64,000 nt of DNA, taken from contig NZ_JAGHZZ010000004.1 in NCBI RefSeq assembly GCF_017745095.1, positions 124,001 through 188,000 on the forward strand. The letters are read 5' to 3'. Within the stretch, counting starts at the first letter, position 1. Each line of letters opens with the position of its first letter. The translations under genes were made by a program, and so were the position numbers. This DNA comes from Sporocytophaga sp. Its GTDB lineage: Bacteria > Bacteroidota > Bacteroidia > Cytophagales > Cytophagaceae. Of this stretch, positions 54,301 to 64,000 are shown in pieces. A model generated the notes under the pieces. The model was not told the DNA's origin. It saw only the letters and a program-made list of their open reading frames with translations, and searched no databases.

Positions 54301-57300
54301 TTACGGAAACTACAGCTGGACTGTGCCTGCTTTCCTGAATTCTACGCAATGCCTTATCAAGATAAGCGCAGCTGCTGATGCTTCTATTTTTGATATTAGC
54401 AATAATGTATTTACCATTACTCCTCAGGTAATTCAGATTACTCAACCAAATGGTGGTGAAAGTATTCCGGGTTGTGGTACCTATACAATCAAATGGAATC
54501 AGGAGGGGGTGCAGAGTTATGTAAATCTGTATTACTCTGTCAATGGAGGAAATGACTGGATCTATATTGGTGAAGATTATATAGATGATAATTCCAATTC
54601 TTATAACTGGACTGTGCCATCAATAGCTTCCGGAGATATAAGAGTTAAAGTTTCCGGATATTATAATGCAAATGTGAAAGACTCCAGCGATGCCAATTTT
54701 GCTGTTACACAGAGTGGTACGAAGCTGTCAGTGATCTCACCAGCAGGAGGAGAGAATTGGGGCTCTGGCTCTGTTCAGACTATCAATTGGACTTCGGAGG
54801 GAACTGTTGGAAACGTTTCTTTGAGATACTCACTGGATGGTGGTGCCAATTGGGATTGGATTAAGAATAAAGATGGAGCAAATGCCAATAATATCTCAAA
54901 CAATGGTACTTACGAATGGTTGCTTCCTACCAATAAGGTCTCATCAAAAGGATTGGTTCAGGTTTATGAGTATAACAAAACTTGTAATGTAGATTATAAT
55001 AATGCCTATTTCTCAGTAAACAATGATCCTGCAATAACAGTAACAACTCCAAATGGAGGCGAGAAATACTACGCAGGCCAGACCTATACCATTTACTGGG
55101 CGTCATCAAACCTTCCTTCGAATTATGTAAGACTTGAATATTCTGATAATAACGGAACAACATGGCAGCTGATAAATAACTATACTTACAACTATGGGAA
55201 TTATAGCTGGAAAGTTCCGAATATTTCTGCTCCGAAAGCTCTTATAAAAGTTACTTCAATGCAAAGTGCTACAGTTGCAAATTCAATATCAGATGTAAGC
55301 AATGGTAGTTTTTCAATTTCTTACCCTGTAGTTAAAGTATTGACCCCAAATACAGGAACAGAGATATGGAAAGTTGGAGAGAATAAGACGATATCATGGA
55401 GTGTTGACGGTCTTGCTGCAAGTGCGAATGTAAAAATAGATTTCTCTGTTAATAACGGACTTACCTATTCACCTATAGTGGGAACAACAGCAAATAGTGG
55501 CTCATATATCTGGACAATCCCAAGTAATGCAGTGAACTCTTCAAAATGTTTTGTAAAAGTTACTTCTCTGGATTTCTCGGCAAGCTATGATTCCAACGAT
55601 GTTGCCTTTTCTATTATTAAACCTGTCGTGGGTATTACTGTTCCGAATGATGGACAAGTATGGTATGTAGGTGAATCAAAATCTATACAGTGGAGCAGCC
55701 TTGGAGCTTCGGAAAATGTTAAGCTGGAGTATTCTGTTAATGGTGGCACGAGCTGGAATAATGTTATAGCTTCAGCTCCTAACACAGGCTTCTATTATTG
55801 GAGTATACCATATTCTGTAACGCCATCGACAAATTGTTATATTAAAGTTTCGGATGTCTTAGATCCTTCTAATAAAGACACAAGTGATGTTGCCTTTACT
55901 ATTGCAAAACCTGCTATCATATTGAATGTGCCTAATGGGGGAGAGCAGTGGTATGTCGGACAAACGAAAACTATTTCCTGGACAAATAAAGGATTTGCTT
56001 CTCCAAATGTGAAGATCGAATATTCTGACGATAAAGGTCTTACTTGGAAGTTAATTGCTGCATCAATAACAAACACTGGTTCTTACAACTGGGCAATACC
56101 TTCTTCAATAAAAACCTCATCGGAATATCTTGTTAAGGTTTCTGATTTTACGGATGCTTCTGTACAGGATCAGACCAATGAAGTCTTTGCTATCTTCAAA
56201 CCGAGAGTAACTCTTAATGTGCCTGTAGGTGGCGAAACGTGGTATCAGGGACAGACAAAAAATATTACCTGGAGCAACATCGGTGTGGTTCCGGGAAATA
56301 TTAAAATAGAATATTTTGATGGCGATCTTTGGAAAACATTGGTTTCCTCTATTGCTAATACAGGTTCTTATACATGGAATATTCCTGTAAGTATAAATCC
56401 TTCAGCAAACTATCTGGTAAGACTTAGTAGTACTGCTGACGCTTCTATCAGAGACTCCAGTAAAACTGCTTTCAGAATTGCCAAACCAACAATATACATT
56501 ACTTCTCCTGTGGGAGGAGAAACGTGGTATTTAGGTCAGACAAAGAAAATTACATGGGCTTCAGCCGGATTGATTTCAAATACTATAAAAATTGAATACT
56601 CTCCGGATAATGGAATTACCTGGAAAGCTATCAATGTTGCTGCTAATAATTCAGGTTCTTATAATTGGACAATACCAGTTTCATTTCCTGTGTCAAATCA
56701 ATACTTGATAAAACTGACAGATGGTGGAAATTCTTCTGTAACAGCAGAAAGCAGTAATGCATTCACTATTAAAGAAAGTAGGAAAGGAGATCATTTCAGC
56801 AATCCGATTGTTATAAACTCATTCCCTTATTCTGTAAGAGATACTACAGATCTGTATTCTGACAGTTTCACAGGGATGACTAATCAGCCATCAAATGATG
56901 TGTTTTATAAATTTAAAGTTCCAGCATGTATAGATTCTTTCAGTATTTCAACAGCAGGTTCAAATTTTGATACCTATCTGCATCTGATTGATTCTGCGCA
57001 GACGTTGGTGGAATTTAATAATAACTATAATGGTATTTATGCAGGTATAAATACGAAAGCATTAACTCCTGGTAAGACTTATTATCTGGTGGCGGAAGGA
57101 AATGCTTCTGCTTCAGGTGTATTTAATCTATCTGTTAATACTTTCAATAATGCCCCTAAAATTTCTGTTGTAGGTAAGATCACAACGGTTTGTAAAGGCG
57201 ATTTAGTACAGCTAAGCTCAAGTGCTGCGAGCACTTATAAATGGTCGACGGGAGCTACAACGGCAAAGATCTCTGTTACTCCGACAGATACTACTGTGTA

Positions 57301-60300
57301 TAAGCTTACAGCAACTACAGCGAGGGGCTGTACATATAGCGACAGTGTTAAAATTAATATCATACCAGTTGTTGCTCCGGGACAAGTGAGTAACATGCTT
57401 CCAGCAGATTCAACATTAAATCTTGGTCAGCCGATTGAAGTATCATGGGCTCCGGCTCAGTATGCATCTACTTATGATATATATGTATGGAAGACAGATC
57501 AGGCCGTTCCGACTACTCCAAGATATTCCAATATTGGTCAGATCAACTATTCTATAAGTGGCCTGGATTATGGAGTATCCTATAAATGGAAAATTACAGG
57601 TAAAAATTCTTGTTTCCGCACAGAAGGACCTGTGCAAAGTTTTTCTCTGAGAAAATTACCAGACCTGCAGGTAAGTTCTGTTAAAACTCCTTTAGCTATT
57701 TACAGTGGTCAACCGCTGACAGTAACGTGGGAGGTTAAAAACAAAGGATTAGGAAGTACAGAATCAAAAGTATGGAGAGACGGTGTTTATTTGTCTGCTG
57801 ATACTTTGTTTGATGCATCACAGGATATACTGATCGGTAGTATTAATAACCTGAGCTATCTTGCAGAAGGGGTAAGCTATAGTCAGACTGCCTCATTTAC
57901 TATTCCGCAAACTACAGTAGGAGATTATTTTGTATTTGTAAAAGCGGATGTGAATAATGCTATTATCGAGTCCAATGAAAATAACAACACGAAGTTTGAT
58001 ACAACGTCAGGAATCCTGAATGTATCAATACCTCCCAAGCCGGATTTGATTGTTAGTTCGTTAGGAACACCTATTGCTACGTTCTCGGGAAATAAGATCA
58101 ATGTTACCTATAAAGTAACCAATACTGCAATTGCTAATGCTTCAGGTAATACACTTGCAACACATTATCAGTATTATGATTATTCGCTGAAGAAGTATTG
58201 CTACTTCGAAGAGCATTATTGGATGGATGCTATTTATATTTCTCAGGATTCTGTCTTTAATCCTGCAAGATCGAAGTTTCTGGCTGATGTAAGTGTTAAA
58301 TTAAGATCACCGAAGTACCAAGGTGGCTTCATTTGTGATAATACATTAAACTGGTATAATATTCCTGATTATTTACCTAAAGACAGTTCTTATACAAGAA
58401 CGGTTCAGGTGACAGTGCCTCATTCTTATTCGGGTAAATATTATATCTATTTACTTTCTGACGTGCTGAATAATGTTGATGAGCTCTCAAATGTAAATAA
58501 CTCTCAGAGAAGCAATGTTATAAATGTAACAATGACTCCTCCGGCAAATCTTGCAGTTGAAAAAGTAAATGTTCCTGCTTCCGGATTTTCGGGAAAACCT
58601 GTAGCGGTTAATTGGGAAGTGATCAATGGTGGCGCAAATGCACCAGTAGAAAATGTTTGGCGTGACAAAGTCTTCCTGTCTAAACTGGATACTTTTAATT
58701 TAAAAGAATCAATCGATGTAGGGTCGGTAGATAAATCCAATGGCTCTACATTGAAGCCTGATTCTAGCTATCGTTCAGCACTTACTTTCAATCTTCCTGA
58801 TGGCATTTCCGGACAATATTATATTTATGTTTACTCGGATTATAATAAGGAAGTATTTGAGTATATCTATGAAAATGACAATATAAAGCGCTCTGCTCCA
58901 ATCAATATAAACTTGTCTCCATATGCAGACCTTCAAATTCAGAATATTTCAGTAAAAGATACGATAAGAGCAAATACTGATGCGGAGGTTTCATGGACTG
59001 TTTCAAATAAAGGATTGGCTCAGGCATCAGGTTCATGGGTTGATAGAATCTTTATATCTTCTTATCCTACATGGTCTGCAGGTAATGCAACGCAATTAAC
59101 TTCTGTAACTCGGGGCCTTGCTCTTGATGCAGGCTCTAATTATTCCGAAAAAGCATCAGTTAGAATTCCTAGAGAACTTAAAGAGGGAATCTATTATTTG
59201 TATGTCTATACGGACATTACAGATAGAATTTATGAATATACAAATGAAGGAAACAATGTTGCGAAAAGTGATTCATTCGGTACTAAAACCAAACTGTATA
59301 TTCTACCTCAGGTTGTTGCAGATCTGAAAGTTACAAATCTTAGTGCTCCTGGATCTGCAGAGTCAGGAAAGAAAATACCTGTAAGTTGGAATGTTAAAAA
59401 TATTGGTAACGCAGCGACCAATGTAGATTTCTGGAATGACTTATTGTTTATATCAAAAGACACAGTTCTGGATAATTATGATGCTCAGTTAACTTATAAA
59501 TCTTATAGTGGTGGCTTAGCTGCTGGTTTTGATTACCTGTTTAGTGAAATGGTAACAATCCCTAATGGTTATTCAGGTAAATATTATTTACTTGTTTCTT
59601 CTGATCATAATCTTCGTGTAACAAATGACACTGTTAAGGCAAATAATAAAGGAAGGTTCGAAATAAATATTGCACTTACTCCTCCTCCTGATCTTATTGT
59701 AAAAACTATAGATGCATCTGCTACACTTCTTGCAGGACAGGAATTGGATATCAGTTATAAAGTAGAAAACTCCGGACCGGGTGCAACTGTTGAAAATGCA
59801 TGGACAGATCAGATATACCTTTCTAATACTAGAGATCTCAGCCGTACTTATTATATAGTTGGTAGCTTTACAAGGAATGGAGTTCTTGCCGCTGGTGGAG
59901 CTTACAATGCTACAGCAAAGATCAAAGTACCAAACTATCTTTCCGGTAATTATTATCTGATTGTAAAAACAGATTATCAGAACAGGGTATTTGAGCATAC
60001 TAATGAAGAGAATAACCTTGGTGATGCGGTGGTTACAATTGTTGTTCCTCAACCAAGTGATCTAGTACTTAATAGATTGAATATTCCTTCTTCTACTGAG
60101 CCTGGTAAAAATGTAGAGGTAACTTACTCGGTGAAAAATATCGGTAGCAATCCTGCTATCGGTAATCTGAGAGATCTGTTGTTCTTCTCAAAAGACCAGC
60201 AGCTGGATCAGGCGAATGATCCTCTGTTCGGAACCAAAGACGGTTATATTCAATTAAACCCTGGTGATTCTGTTTCGGGAACCGTTTCTTCGAAAATGCC

Positions 60301-63300
60301 AGGTTTACTTGAAGGTAATTATTATGGTATTGGGGTGACGAATGCACTTAATACCATTGTAGAAACAGATCTAAATAATAATACAAGAGTTTCGGCAAAT
60401 CAGTTGAATGTATCTATCAAGGAACTTGTGCTGGATGTGCCGCAGACGACTCCACTTGAAAGAGGTGATCTTCTTTACTACAAAATAAATGTACCTGCAG
60501 ACAAAGATCTTCTAATTACCCTAAAGAGTAATAGAAGCAATGGCTCTAATGAAATATATGCAGCCTATAACAGAGTACCTTCACTAAATGATTTTGATTA
60601 TATTTTTGAAAATCCGAATAGTGTGAATCAACAGGTACTAGTGCCGACAACTAAAGGCGGAGCATATTATCTTTTGGTAAAAACACCTACGAACTTCAAT
60701 AATCTTCAGAATGTAACAATCCTTGCCAAAGCATTACCTTTCAGTATTATTGAAGTTAATTCGGATACAGTAGGGCAGGGTGTTGTCACAACCAAGTTGA
60801 ATGGTGCAGGATTTAAAAAGCAAACACAATTTATTCTTGTAAGTAAAACCAATGTGCCTGTTGATACTGCAGAAATAAGAACTTATATGAGCAGTATGCA
60901 GGTGGATGTTCGCTGGGATCTTACCAAAGTTCCATTTGGTACTTATAACATTAAGGCTGTCAATCCTAATGAAACGTTCACTCTTATCAATGGTCTGACT
61001 GTTGAAAAGGCAACAGGCTTCTTGGTAGATTTCAATGAAATTGCGCCCGATCTTGTAAGGCTTGGTGGAAAGGCTCAATACACATTCTATCTGCAGAATA
61101 TCGGTAACGTTGATATTCCATTTATAAATGCGGATCTCTCGGTTCCTGCTGCTACTAATATTGTGAGCTTTACAGCAAGTAAGCAAATAAGAAAACGCAG
61201 TAGCTATACAAGTCAGAGTAAATCATTTGAAGATTTCTATCTGGTAGATTCTTACAAAGTAATTCCTTTACTGGGTAAGGATGTTAGACCAGGAGAGGTG
61301 CTTGCAATGAACCTGATTGTAAGTCATTTTACATCTCAGTTCTTCCCGGTAAGGACAAGAGCGGTGGGATATAGTGCAGAAAGATATATTTCTCAACAAG
61401 TAAATTCAGCTGAAACAACAAGAAGAACAATTCTTCAGAATTCTTCAGCTCCTGCGAACTGGAGAAATTTTGCAGTTGACAGCACTGCTTACATGGATTC
61501 AGTCTTAGCTGTTTATTATTCTGAAAAAATCTTCTCACCAGCAGAATTTGCAAAAGCAAATGTACAGTGCAGTAACTGCGGTTCTCAGCCTCCGGTATTG
61601 GTGAATGGAAACTTTACTTTTAGTCCTGGTAATAGCCCAGGTACTTTAAATGGTTCTAATGTGATCTTTGGTGCTGGTCAAGACTATCTGTGGGAAATAA
61701 ACAAATATGCAGGAGTCGCTGGTGCTAATCCAGGCTGGGATCTAATTAAAGCATCAGGTTCAATTCAGATTACAGCAACGCCATCGAATCCATTTGTCAT
61801 CAGGATCGCATCTTTAGATTTTGCTAATAATCCTAATGTGCTTTCCGGATGGTACCCTGCTGTTGATACCAGCTGGACAATTGCTGTTGCAGCAAATGGT
61901 ATTTCTGGTTTTGCTGCGAATAAGTTTTCTATAGATATAAGTCGTTTTGCAACTTATAACAATCTGTATGGCGGTTTCTTCTATCTGAGATTGACTGGAA
62001 CAGATACATTAAAATTATGCTTTAGCGCTTACAAACCAGGAGTAGGACAACCTGGTGTTCCGGGAGCTCCGGGAGGTAGCATAGGTCAGCCTGGAAGCCC
62101 AGGTGGTTCAGGTGGTCCTGGAAACGGAACAACTCCTGCTGGCCCAGGTGGCCCAGGTGGTCCTGGTGGGCCTGGTGCTCCAGGCGGCCCAGGTGGCCCT
62201 GGTGGTCCTGGCGGTCCTGGAAATAGCCCTGGTGGTCCCGGTGGTCCAGGTGGACCTGGTGGTCCTGGAAATGGTCCTGGTGGTCCTGGTTCTCCTGGTG
62301 GCCCTGGCGGTCCTGGTGGTCCTGGCGGGCCGAGTGGTCCTGGTGGTCCCGGAGGTCCTGGTGGCCCAGGAGGTCCCGGTGGTCCAAGCGGTCCGAGTGG
62401 TCCTGGCCCAGGTGGCCCTGGAGGTCCGGGTGGTCCCGGAGGTCCTGGTCCTGGCGGAAATGGCCCAAGCGGCCCTGGTGGTCCAAGCGGGCCAAGTGGT
62501 CCGGATGGTCCTGGTCCAGGTGGCCCTGGTCCTGGCGGTCCTGGAGGACAGCCAAGATGTGGTAATAACGGAACTGTAGGTACAGCAATTTGTAATACAT
62601 TCTTTACAATAACCGGTTGTGCTATAACAGTAGGAAGTTGTGCAGAAAGCTTATTTGAGTCTGTAGCACTTACACCAGCTTGGGGAGTTGCTAACTGTTC
62701 TATGGGAGCATTTGGTTGTGGATATGCTATTGGTGGATTGATGACAGATCCTAAAGCGCCTCCGGGATGGGGTGTTGGTCCTGGTGATGTTGGATGTGTG
62801 CCAGGTGGATTTAATATATTAGGTGCTGCAACTGTATTGAACTGTCTTGCTCAAAGGATTATCTGTAATCAGATTGTAGCATCTTGTGATCCGAATGACA
62901 TCATAGGTCCAAAAGGTTATGGTGAAGGTAAATATGTTTCAAGAAGCGAGGTATTACCATATACAATCCGTTATGAAAATGATCCTGAAGCTGCTACTGC
63001 TCCTGCTCAAAAAGTTGAAATAAGACAGGTGCTGGATAGCGACTTGAATCCTTTAACATTCAGAGTTAAAGACTTCGGATTTGCAGATTATGTATTTACA
63101 GTGGACGGAAACGTGTCATCTTATTTTAATACAGTAGATCTACCGGATTCTTTAGGATATGATCTTGAAGTAACTGCGGGTATTGATATTGAGAAGAATG
63201 AGGCTTTTTGGATTTTACAGACAATAGATCCTAAAACAGGATTACCTCCTGTAGATCCATTGAAAGGTTTCCTTGCACTTAATGATTCTTCTGGTGTCGG

Positions 63301-64000
63301 AGAGGGATTTGTGAACTATACGATTAAAGCGAAGAACAATGCCATCACAGGTGATTCAATTCTGGCTCAGGCTGACATTGTATTTGATATTAATGCTCCG
63401 ATCATAACTCCGGAGATATTTAATATCATTGATGCAGAGCCTCCGGTATCTAAGGTAAAAGTACTGGGCTCGAATAGTGATTCAATATCAGTAAAGGCTT
63501 CAATAGCGGATGACCTTAAAGGCAGCGGAGCGAAATCTTTTGATCTGTATGTTGCAGTTGGGAATGCTGACTACAAGCTTGTTGCTTCTGATATTCCAAA
63601 TGACACAATATTCAAGATTCCGGCAAAAGAAGGTGAAGCTTATTGTTTGTATGCTGTATCTAAGGATAACGTGAATAATAAAGAAGCCATAAAAATTCAG
63701 CCTGATACCTGCTTTATTTTCACTGGCGTAGTTACTGGAAATATGGATCCAAAAGTTGAAGGAACGTTTATACTTTATCCGAATCCTTCCGATGGCTTTA
63801 AGTTCAATGTCCTTATAACAGGACTTGAAATTCAGGAAACGGTTACTCTTGAAGTAATAGATGTTCTTGGAAGGTCAATGTTTGTTACAGACTTTAGAGA
63901 TGCTACTTATTTTATAGATTCTGAAGTTAAACTTTCAACCAAACTGGATCCGGGAATTTATTTCGTCAATTGTTATACGAAGAAAGGAAAGTCAGTTAAG
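51398..64000 (+). CDS. Giant T9SS-secreted multi-domain surface protein (3' end outside window)
   Basis: One open frame of 4201 codons without a stop, from ATG 51398 to the last base. Signal peptide about 1-26 (cut near NSVAQ). Eighteen Ig-like modules of about 95-100 residues follow (51476-56790), each starting like T-x-PNGGE and containing VKLEYS..NNG..W and a Y.W.VP ending; modules 1-13 run (ABC)4A. Next come a PPC-like domain (about 56800-57150), a CxGD-type Ig domain (57160-57365), an FN3-like domain, seven CARDB modules (57658-60420), a second PPC-like and an IPT-like segment, then a beta domain with CSNCG. A Gly-Gly-Pro tract lies at 62039-62551, a Cys-rich hydrophobic segment at about 62560-62890, a DUF7619-like domain at about 62890-63440, and a type A sorting domain from LYPNPSDGF (about 63771) on. 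The family end is expected within about ten codons. Probably an adhesin or matrix protein on the cell surface. Confidence 0.88.
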   Translation, partial: MKIFKRIEALVIISLVCVFNSVAQTIAVTAPNGGESAYVGKVFAVKWTSSGLSSSFVKLEYSSNNGAQWNLIESGVNNTGTYNWTVPSNVSSQCLLRVSDYGDASVNDASNAVFSIKQPFITITSPNGGENLTGCATQTITWTQGGVRDYVNLYYSYDGGNNWIYLGEDYIGDNSNTFSWAVPSIASDKFRVKVSGYYEADIKDSSDGNFNVVPAANKLQITSPNGGESFSASSFQQISWTKVGTVGNVSLKYSVNKGATWDWVKDKDGNNANNIANTGSFNWLVPSVAASGNCLIQIYEYNKTCNIDYSDTYFTIDNSPSISVTYPFGGEKIYSGRNFTLYWSSSNLPTTYVKLEYSLNNGGTWQTITNSTYNYGNYGWAIPEGLNSTECLFKVSSADNAAIYDISNQTFTIAPQVIQVTAPNGGETIQGCSTYNITWNQEGVQNYVNLYYSINDGKDWIYIGEDYIADNSNSYNWTVPSIPSTAIRVKVSGYYNANVKDSSDAAFSVTQAPNYLTLLSPNSGETFPASSIQTITWTSTGTVGNVSLRYSLDGGANWDWVKNAAGTNANNIANTGSYEWMLPSDKQSSKCLIQIYEYNKSCNIDYSDNFFSVNNNSVITVALPNGGEKVYTGKSYSLTWSSSNLPTTYVKLAYSVNNGATWQTIVNSTYNYGNYSWAVPESLNSTQSLIKVSAVADSTIFDVSNQVFTFAPQVIQVTAPNGGESIAGCSTYTIKWNQEGVQNYVNLYYSINDGKDWIYIGEDYIADNTNSYNWTVPSLPSTAIRVKVSGYYNANVKDSSDAAFAVTQGSNYLTLASPNGGEVWSSSSIQTINWTSTGTVGNVSLRYSVDGGANWDWVKNAAGNNANNIVNSGSFEWLLPANLVKSKCLVQIYEYNKTCNIDYSDNFFSINNNPIITVATPNGGEKVFAERAYTINWSSSNLPTTYVKLEYSINNGDTWQVISNSAYNYGNYSWTVPAFLNSTQCLIKISAAADASIFDISNNVFTITPQVIQITQPNGGESIPGCGTYTIKWNQEGVQSYVNLYYSVNGGNDWIYIGEDYIDDNSNSYNWTVPSIASGDIRVKVSGYYNANVKDSSDANFAVTQSGTKLSVISPAGGENWGSGSVQTINWTSEGTVGNVSLRYSLDGGANWDWIKNKDGANANNISNNGTYEWLLPTNKVSSKGLVQVYEYNKTCNVDYNNAYFSVNNDPAITVTTPNGGEKYYAGQTYTIYWASSNLPSNYVRLEYSDNNGTTWQLINNYTYNYGNYSWKVPNISAPKALIKVTSMQSATVANSISDVSNGSFSISYPVVKVLTPNTGTEIWKVGENKTISWSVDGLAASANVKIDFSVNNGLTYSPIVGTTANSGSYIWTIPSNAVNSSKCFVKVTSLDFSASYDSNDVAFSIIKPVVGITVPNDGQVWYVGESKSIQWSSLGASENVKLEYSVNGGTSWNNVIASAPNTGFYYWSIPYSVTPSTNCYIKVSDVLDPSNKDTSDVAFTIAKPAIILNVPNGGEQWYVGQTKTISWTNKGFASPNVKIEYSDDKGLTWKLIAASITNTGSYNWAIPSSIKTSSEYLVKVSDFTDASVQDQTNEVFAIFKPRVTLNVPVGGETWYQGQTKNITWSNIGVVPGNIKIEYFDGDLWKTLVSSIANTGSYTWNIPVSINPSANYLVRLSSTADASIRDSSKTAFRIAKPTIYITSPVGGETWYLGQTKKITWASAGLISNTIKIEYSPDNGITWKAINVAANNSGSYNWTIPVSFPVSNQYLIKLTDGGNSSVTAESSNAFTIKESRKGDHFSNPIVINSFPYSVRDTTDLYSDSFTGMTNQPSNDVFYKFKVPACIDSFSISTAGSNFDTYLHLIDSAQTLVEFNNNYNGIYAGINTKALTPGKTYYLVAEGNASASGVFNLSVNTFNNAPKISVVGKITTVCKGDLVQLSSSAASTYKWSTGATTAKISVTPTDTTVYKLTATTARGCTYSDSVKINIIPVVAPGQVSNMLPADSTLNLGQPIEVSWAPAQYASTYDIYVWKTDQAVPTTPRYSNIGQINYSISGLDYGVSYKWKITGKNSCFRTEGPVQSFSLRKLPDLQVSSVKTPLAIYSGQPLTVTWEVKNKGLGSTESKVWRDGVYLSADTLFDASQDILIGSINNLSYLAEGVSYSQTASFTIPQTTVGDYFVFVKADVNNAIIESNENNNTKFDTTSGILNVSIPPKPDLIVSSLGTPIATFSGNKINVTYKVTNTAIANASGNTLATHYQYYDYSLKKYCYFEEHYWMDAIYISQDSVFNPARSKFLADVSVKLRSPKYQGGFICDNTLNWYNIPDYLPKDSSYTRTVQVTVPHSYSGKYYIYLLSDVLNNVDELSNVNNSQRSNVINVTMTPPANLAVEKVNVPASGFSGKPVAVNWEVINGGANAPVENVWRDKVFLSKLDTFNLKESIDVGSVDKSNGSTLKPDSSYRSALTFNLPDGISGQYYIYVYSDYNKEVFEYIYENDNIKRSAPININLSPYADLQIQNISVKDTIRANTDAEVSWTVSNKGLAQASGSWVDRIFISSYPTWSAGNATQLTSVTRGLALDAGSNYSEKASVRIPRELKEGIYYLYVYTDITDRIYEYTNEGNNVAKSDSFGTKTKLYILPQVVADLKVTNLSAPGSAESGKKIPVSWNVKNIGNAATNVDFWNDLLFISKDTVLDNYDAQLTYKSYSGGLAAGFDYLFSEMVTIPNGYSGKYYLLVSSDHNLRVTNDTVKANNKGRFEINIALTPPPDLIVKTIDASATLLAGQELDISYKVENSGPGATVENAWTDQIYLSNTRDLSRTYYIVGSFTRNGVLAAGGAYNATAKIKVPNYLSGNYYLIVKTDYQNRVFEHTNEENNLGDAVVTIVVPQPSDLVLNRLNIPSSTEPGKNVEVTYSVKNIGSNPAIGNLRDLLFFSKDQQLDQANDPLFGTKDGYIQLNPGDSVSGTVSSKMPGLLEGNYYGIGVTNALNTIVETDLNNNTRVSANQLNVSIKELVLDVPQTTPLERGDLLYYKINVPADKDLLITLKSNRSNGSNEIYAAYNRVPSLNDFDYIFENPNSVNQQVLVPTTKGGAYYLLVKTPTNFNNLQNVTILAKALPFSIIEVNSDTVGQGVVTTKLNGAGFKKQTQFILVSKTNVPVDTAEIRTYMSSMQVDVRWDLTKVPFGTYNIKAVNPNETFTLINGLTVEKATGFLVDFNEIAPDLVRLGGKAQYTFYLQNIGNVDIPFINADLSVPAATNIVSFTASKQIRKRSSYTSQSKSFEDFYLVDSYKVIPLLGKDVRPGEVLAMNLIVSHFTSQFFPVRTRAVGYSAERYISQQVNSAETTRRTILQNSSAPANWRNFAVDSTAYMDSVLAVYYSEKIFSPAEFAKANVQCSNCGSQPPVLVNGNFTFSPGNSPGTLNGSNVIFGAGQDYLWEINKYAGVAGANPGWDLIKASGSIQITATPSNPFVIRIASLDFANNPNVLSGWYPAVDTSWTIAVAANGISGFAANKFSIDISRFATYNNLYGGFFYLRLTGTDTLKLCFSAYKPGVGQPGVPGAPGGSIGQPGSPGGSGGPGNGTTPAGPGGPGGPGGPGAPGGPGGPGGPGGPGNSPGGPGGPGGPGGPGNGPGGPGSPGGPGGPGGPGGPSGPGGPGGPGGPGGPGGPSGPSGPGPGGPGGPGGPGGPGPGGNGPSGPGGPSGPSGPDGPGPGGPGPGGPGGQPRCGNNGTVGTAICNTFFTITGCAITVGSCAESLFESVALTPAWGVANCSMGAFGCGYAIGGLMTDPKAPPGWGVGPGDVGCVPGGFNILGAATVLNCLAQRIICNQIVASCDPNDIIGPKGYGEGKYVSRSEVLPYTIRYENDPEAATAPAQKVEIRQVLDSDLNPLTFRVKDFGFADYVFTVDGNVSSYFNTVDLPDSLGYDLEVTAGIDIEKNEAFWILQTIDPKTGLPPVDPLKGFLALNDSSGVGEGFVNYTIKAKNNAITGDSILAQADIVFDINAPIITPEIFNIIDAEPPVSKVKVLGSNSDSISVKASIADDLKGSGAKSFDLYVAVGNADYKLVASDIPNDTIFKIPAKEGEAYCLYAVSKDNVNNKEAIKIQPDTCFIFTGVVTGNMDPKVEGTFILYPNPSDGFKFNVLITGLEIQETVTLEVIDVLGRSMFVTDFRDATYFIDSEVKLSTKLDPGIYFVNCYTKKGKSVK
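52064..55320 (+). repeat. 891-bp in-frame tandem repeat inside the giant gene
   Basis: The C-type module start (Ser codon of S-P-N/A-x-GGE) recurs at 52064, 52955, 53846 and 54737, exactly 891 bp (297 codons) apart each time. The unit holds three Ig-like modules: C ([11 protein letters not shown]), A ([14 protein letters not shown]) and B ([13 protein letters not shown]). An incomplete first unit starts near 51476. Confidence 0.88.
62039..62551 (+). repeat. Gly-Gly-Pro (silk/collagen-like) low-complexity tract
   Basis: In the frame of the giant gene about 170 residues read mainly as GGP triplets with interruptions GNGP, GPSGPS, GAP and GPGP. Glycine is on every third position almost throughout and also on many others, so it is closer to polyglycine-II or flagelliform-silk composition than to true collagen G-X-Y. 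The DNA is GC-rich and uses varied Gly and Pro codons, so the protein repeat appears selected rather than produced only by DNA slippage. Spurious long ORFs exist on both strands here. Confidence 0.85.

Noticed and set aside
59588-60052. Minus-strand ORF of 154 codons
   Set aside because: Antisense to CARDB modules of the giant gene; Cys/Ile-rich nonsense composition.
62022-62600. Minus-strand ORF of 192 codons and plus-strand ORF of 158 codons over the Gly-Pro tract
   Set aside because: Other-frame readings of GGP codons; the frame of the giant gene runs through intact on both sides.

Overview
The window is AT-rich chromosomal DNA from a gliding-type Bacteroidota, most likely a member of the Cytophagales (Cytophaga/Sporocytophaga-like). 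The evidence is a gldH gliding lipoprotein behind a ricT-like gene, several type IX secretion (T9SS) C-terminal sorting domains, menB (menaquinone), Bacteroidota promoter elements of the TAnnTTTG type with few Shine-Dalgarno sites, and an AT-rich codon pattern. This assignment is inference; no rRNA or tRNA gene is visible.

Positions 1-20170 are mostly housekeeping. They hold the 3' part of recQ, purD, ricT-gldH and two secreted orphans, a yraN homologue, lipB, a DEDDy exonuclease, a double-ATPase ABC protein, rnr overlapping a polyprenyl synthase gene, a rhomboid protease, rplU-rpmA, nrdB-nrdA and a CPBP protease.

Positions 20270-30520 hold a broken GNAT acetyltransferase gene, a PAS histidine kinase, an RNA polymerase sigma factor overlapping its anti-sigma/TPR gene, and, divergent from these, a 1464-residue alpha-2-macroglobulin-like protein that keeps its thioester motif.

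Positions 30590-51080 are an accessory region of orphan lipoproteins and membrane proteins. Within it lie menB, a transglutaminase-like protein, a small alarmone-hydrolase-like HD protein, an AraC/DoxX pair and a macro-domain operon. A Septu-like defence pair (PtuA-type ATPase and PtuB-type HNH nuclease) sits behind an XRE regulator and a 24-bp perfect palindrome. A WYL regulator is flanked by two genes that share a TGACA-N6-TGTCA operator-like site. Two non-coding arrays of 21-bp hairpin-like units (32135-32495 and 42405-42735), REP-type palindromes, and three copies (one intact, two decayed) of an unrecognised 111-residue protein family mark this stretch as actively rearranging.

Positions 51398-64000 are one uninterrupted reading frame that runs off the end: a giant (at least 4201 residues) T9SS-secreted protein. 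It has 18 Ig-like modules, thirteen of them in an (ABC)4A order with an almost exact 891-bp period, then PPC-, FN3- and seven CARDB-like modules, a silk-like Gly-Gly-Pro tract, a cysteine-rich hydrophobic segment, a DUF7619-like domain and a type A sorting domain at the window edge.

The best candidates for something new are the 21-bp hairpin arrays, the decaying 111-residue family, the giant protein with its Gly-Pro tract and adjacent cysteine-rich segment, a small secreted protein made only of two sorting domains, and the control region of the Septu-like locus.
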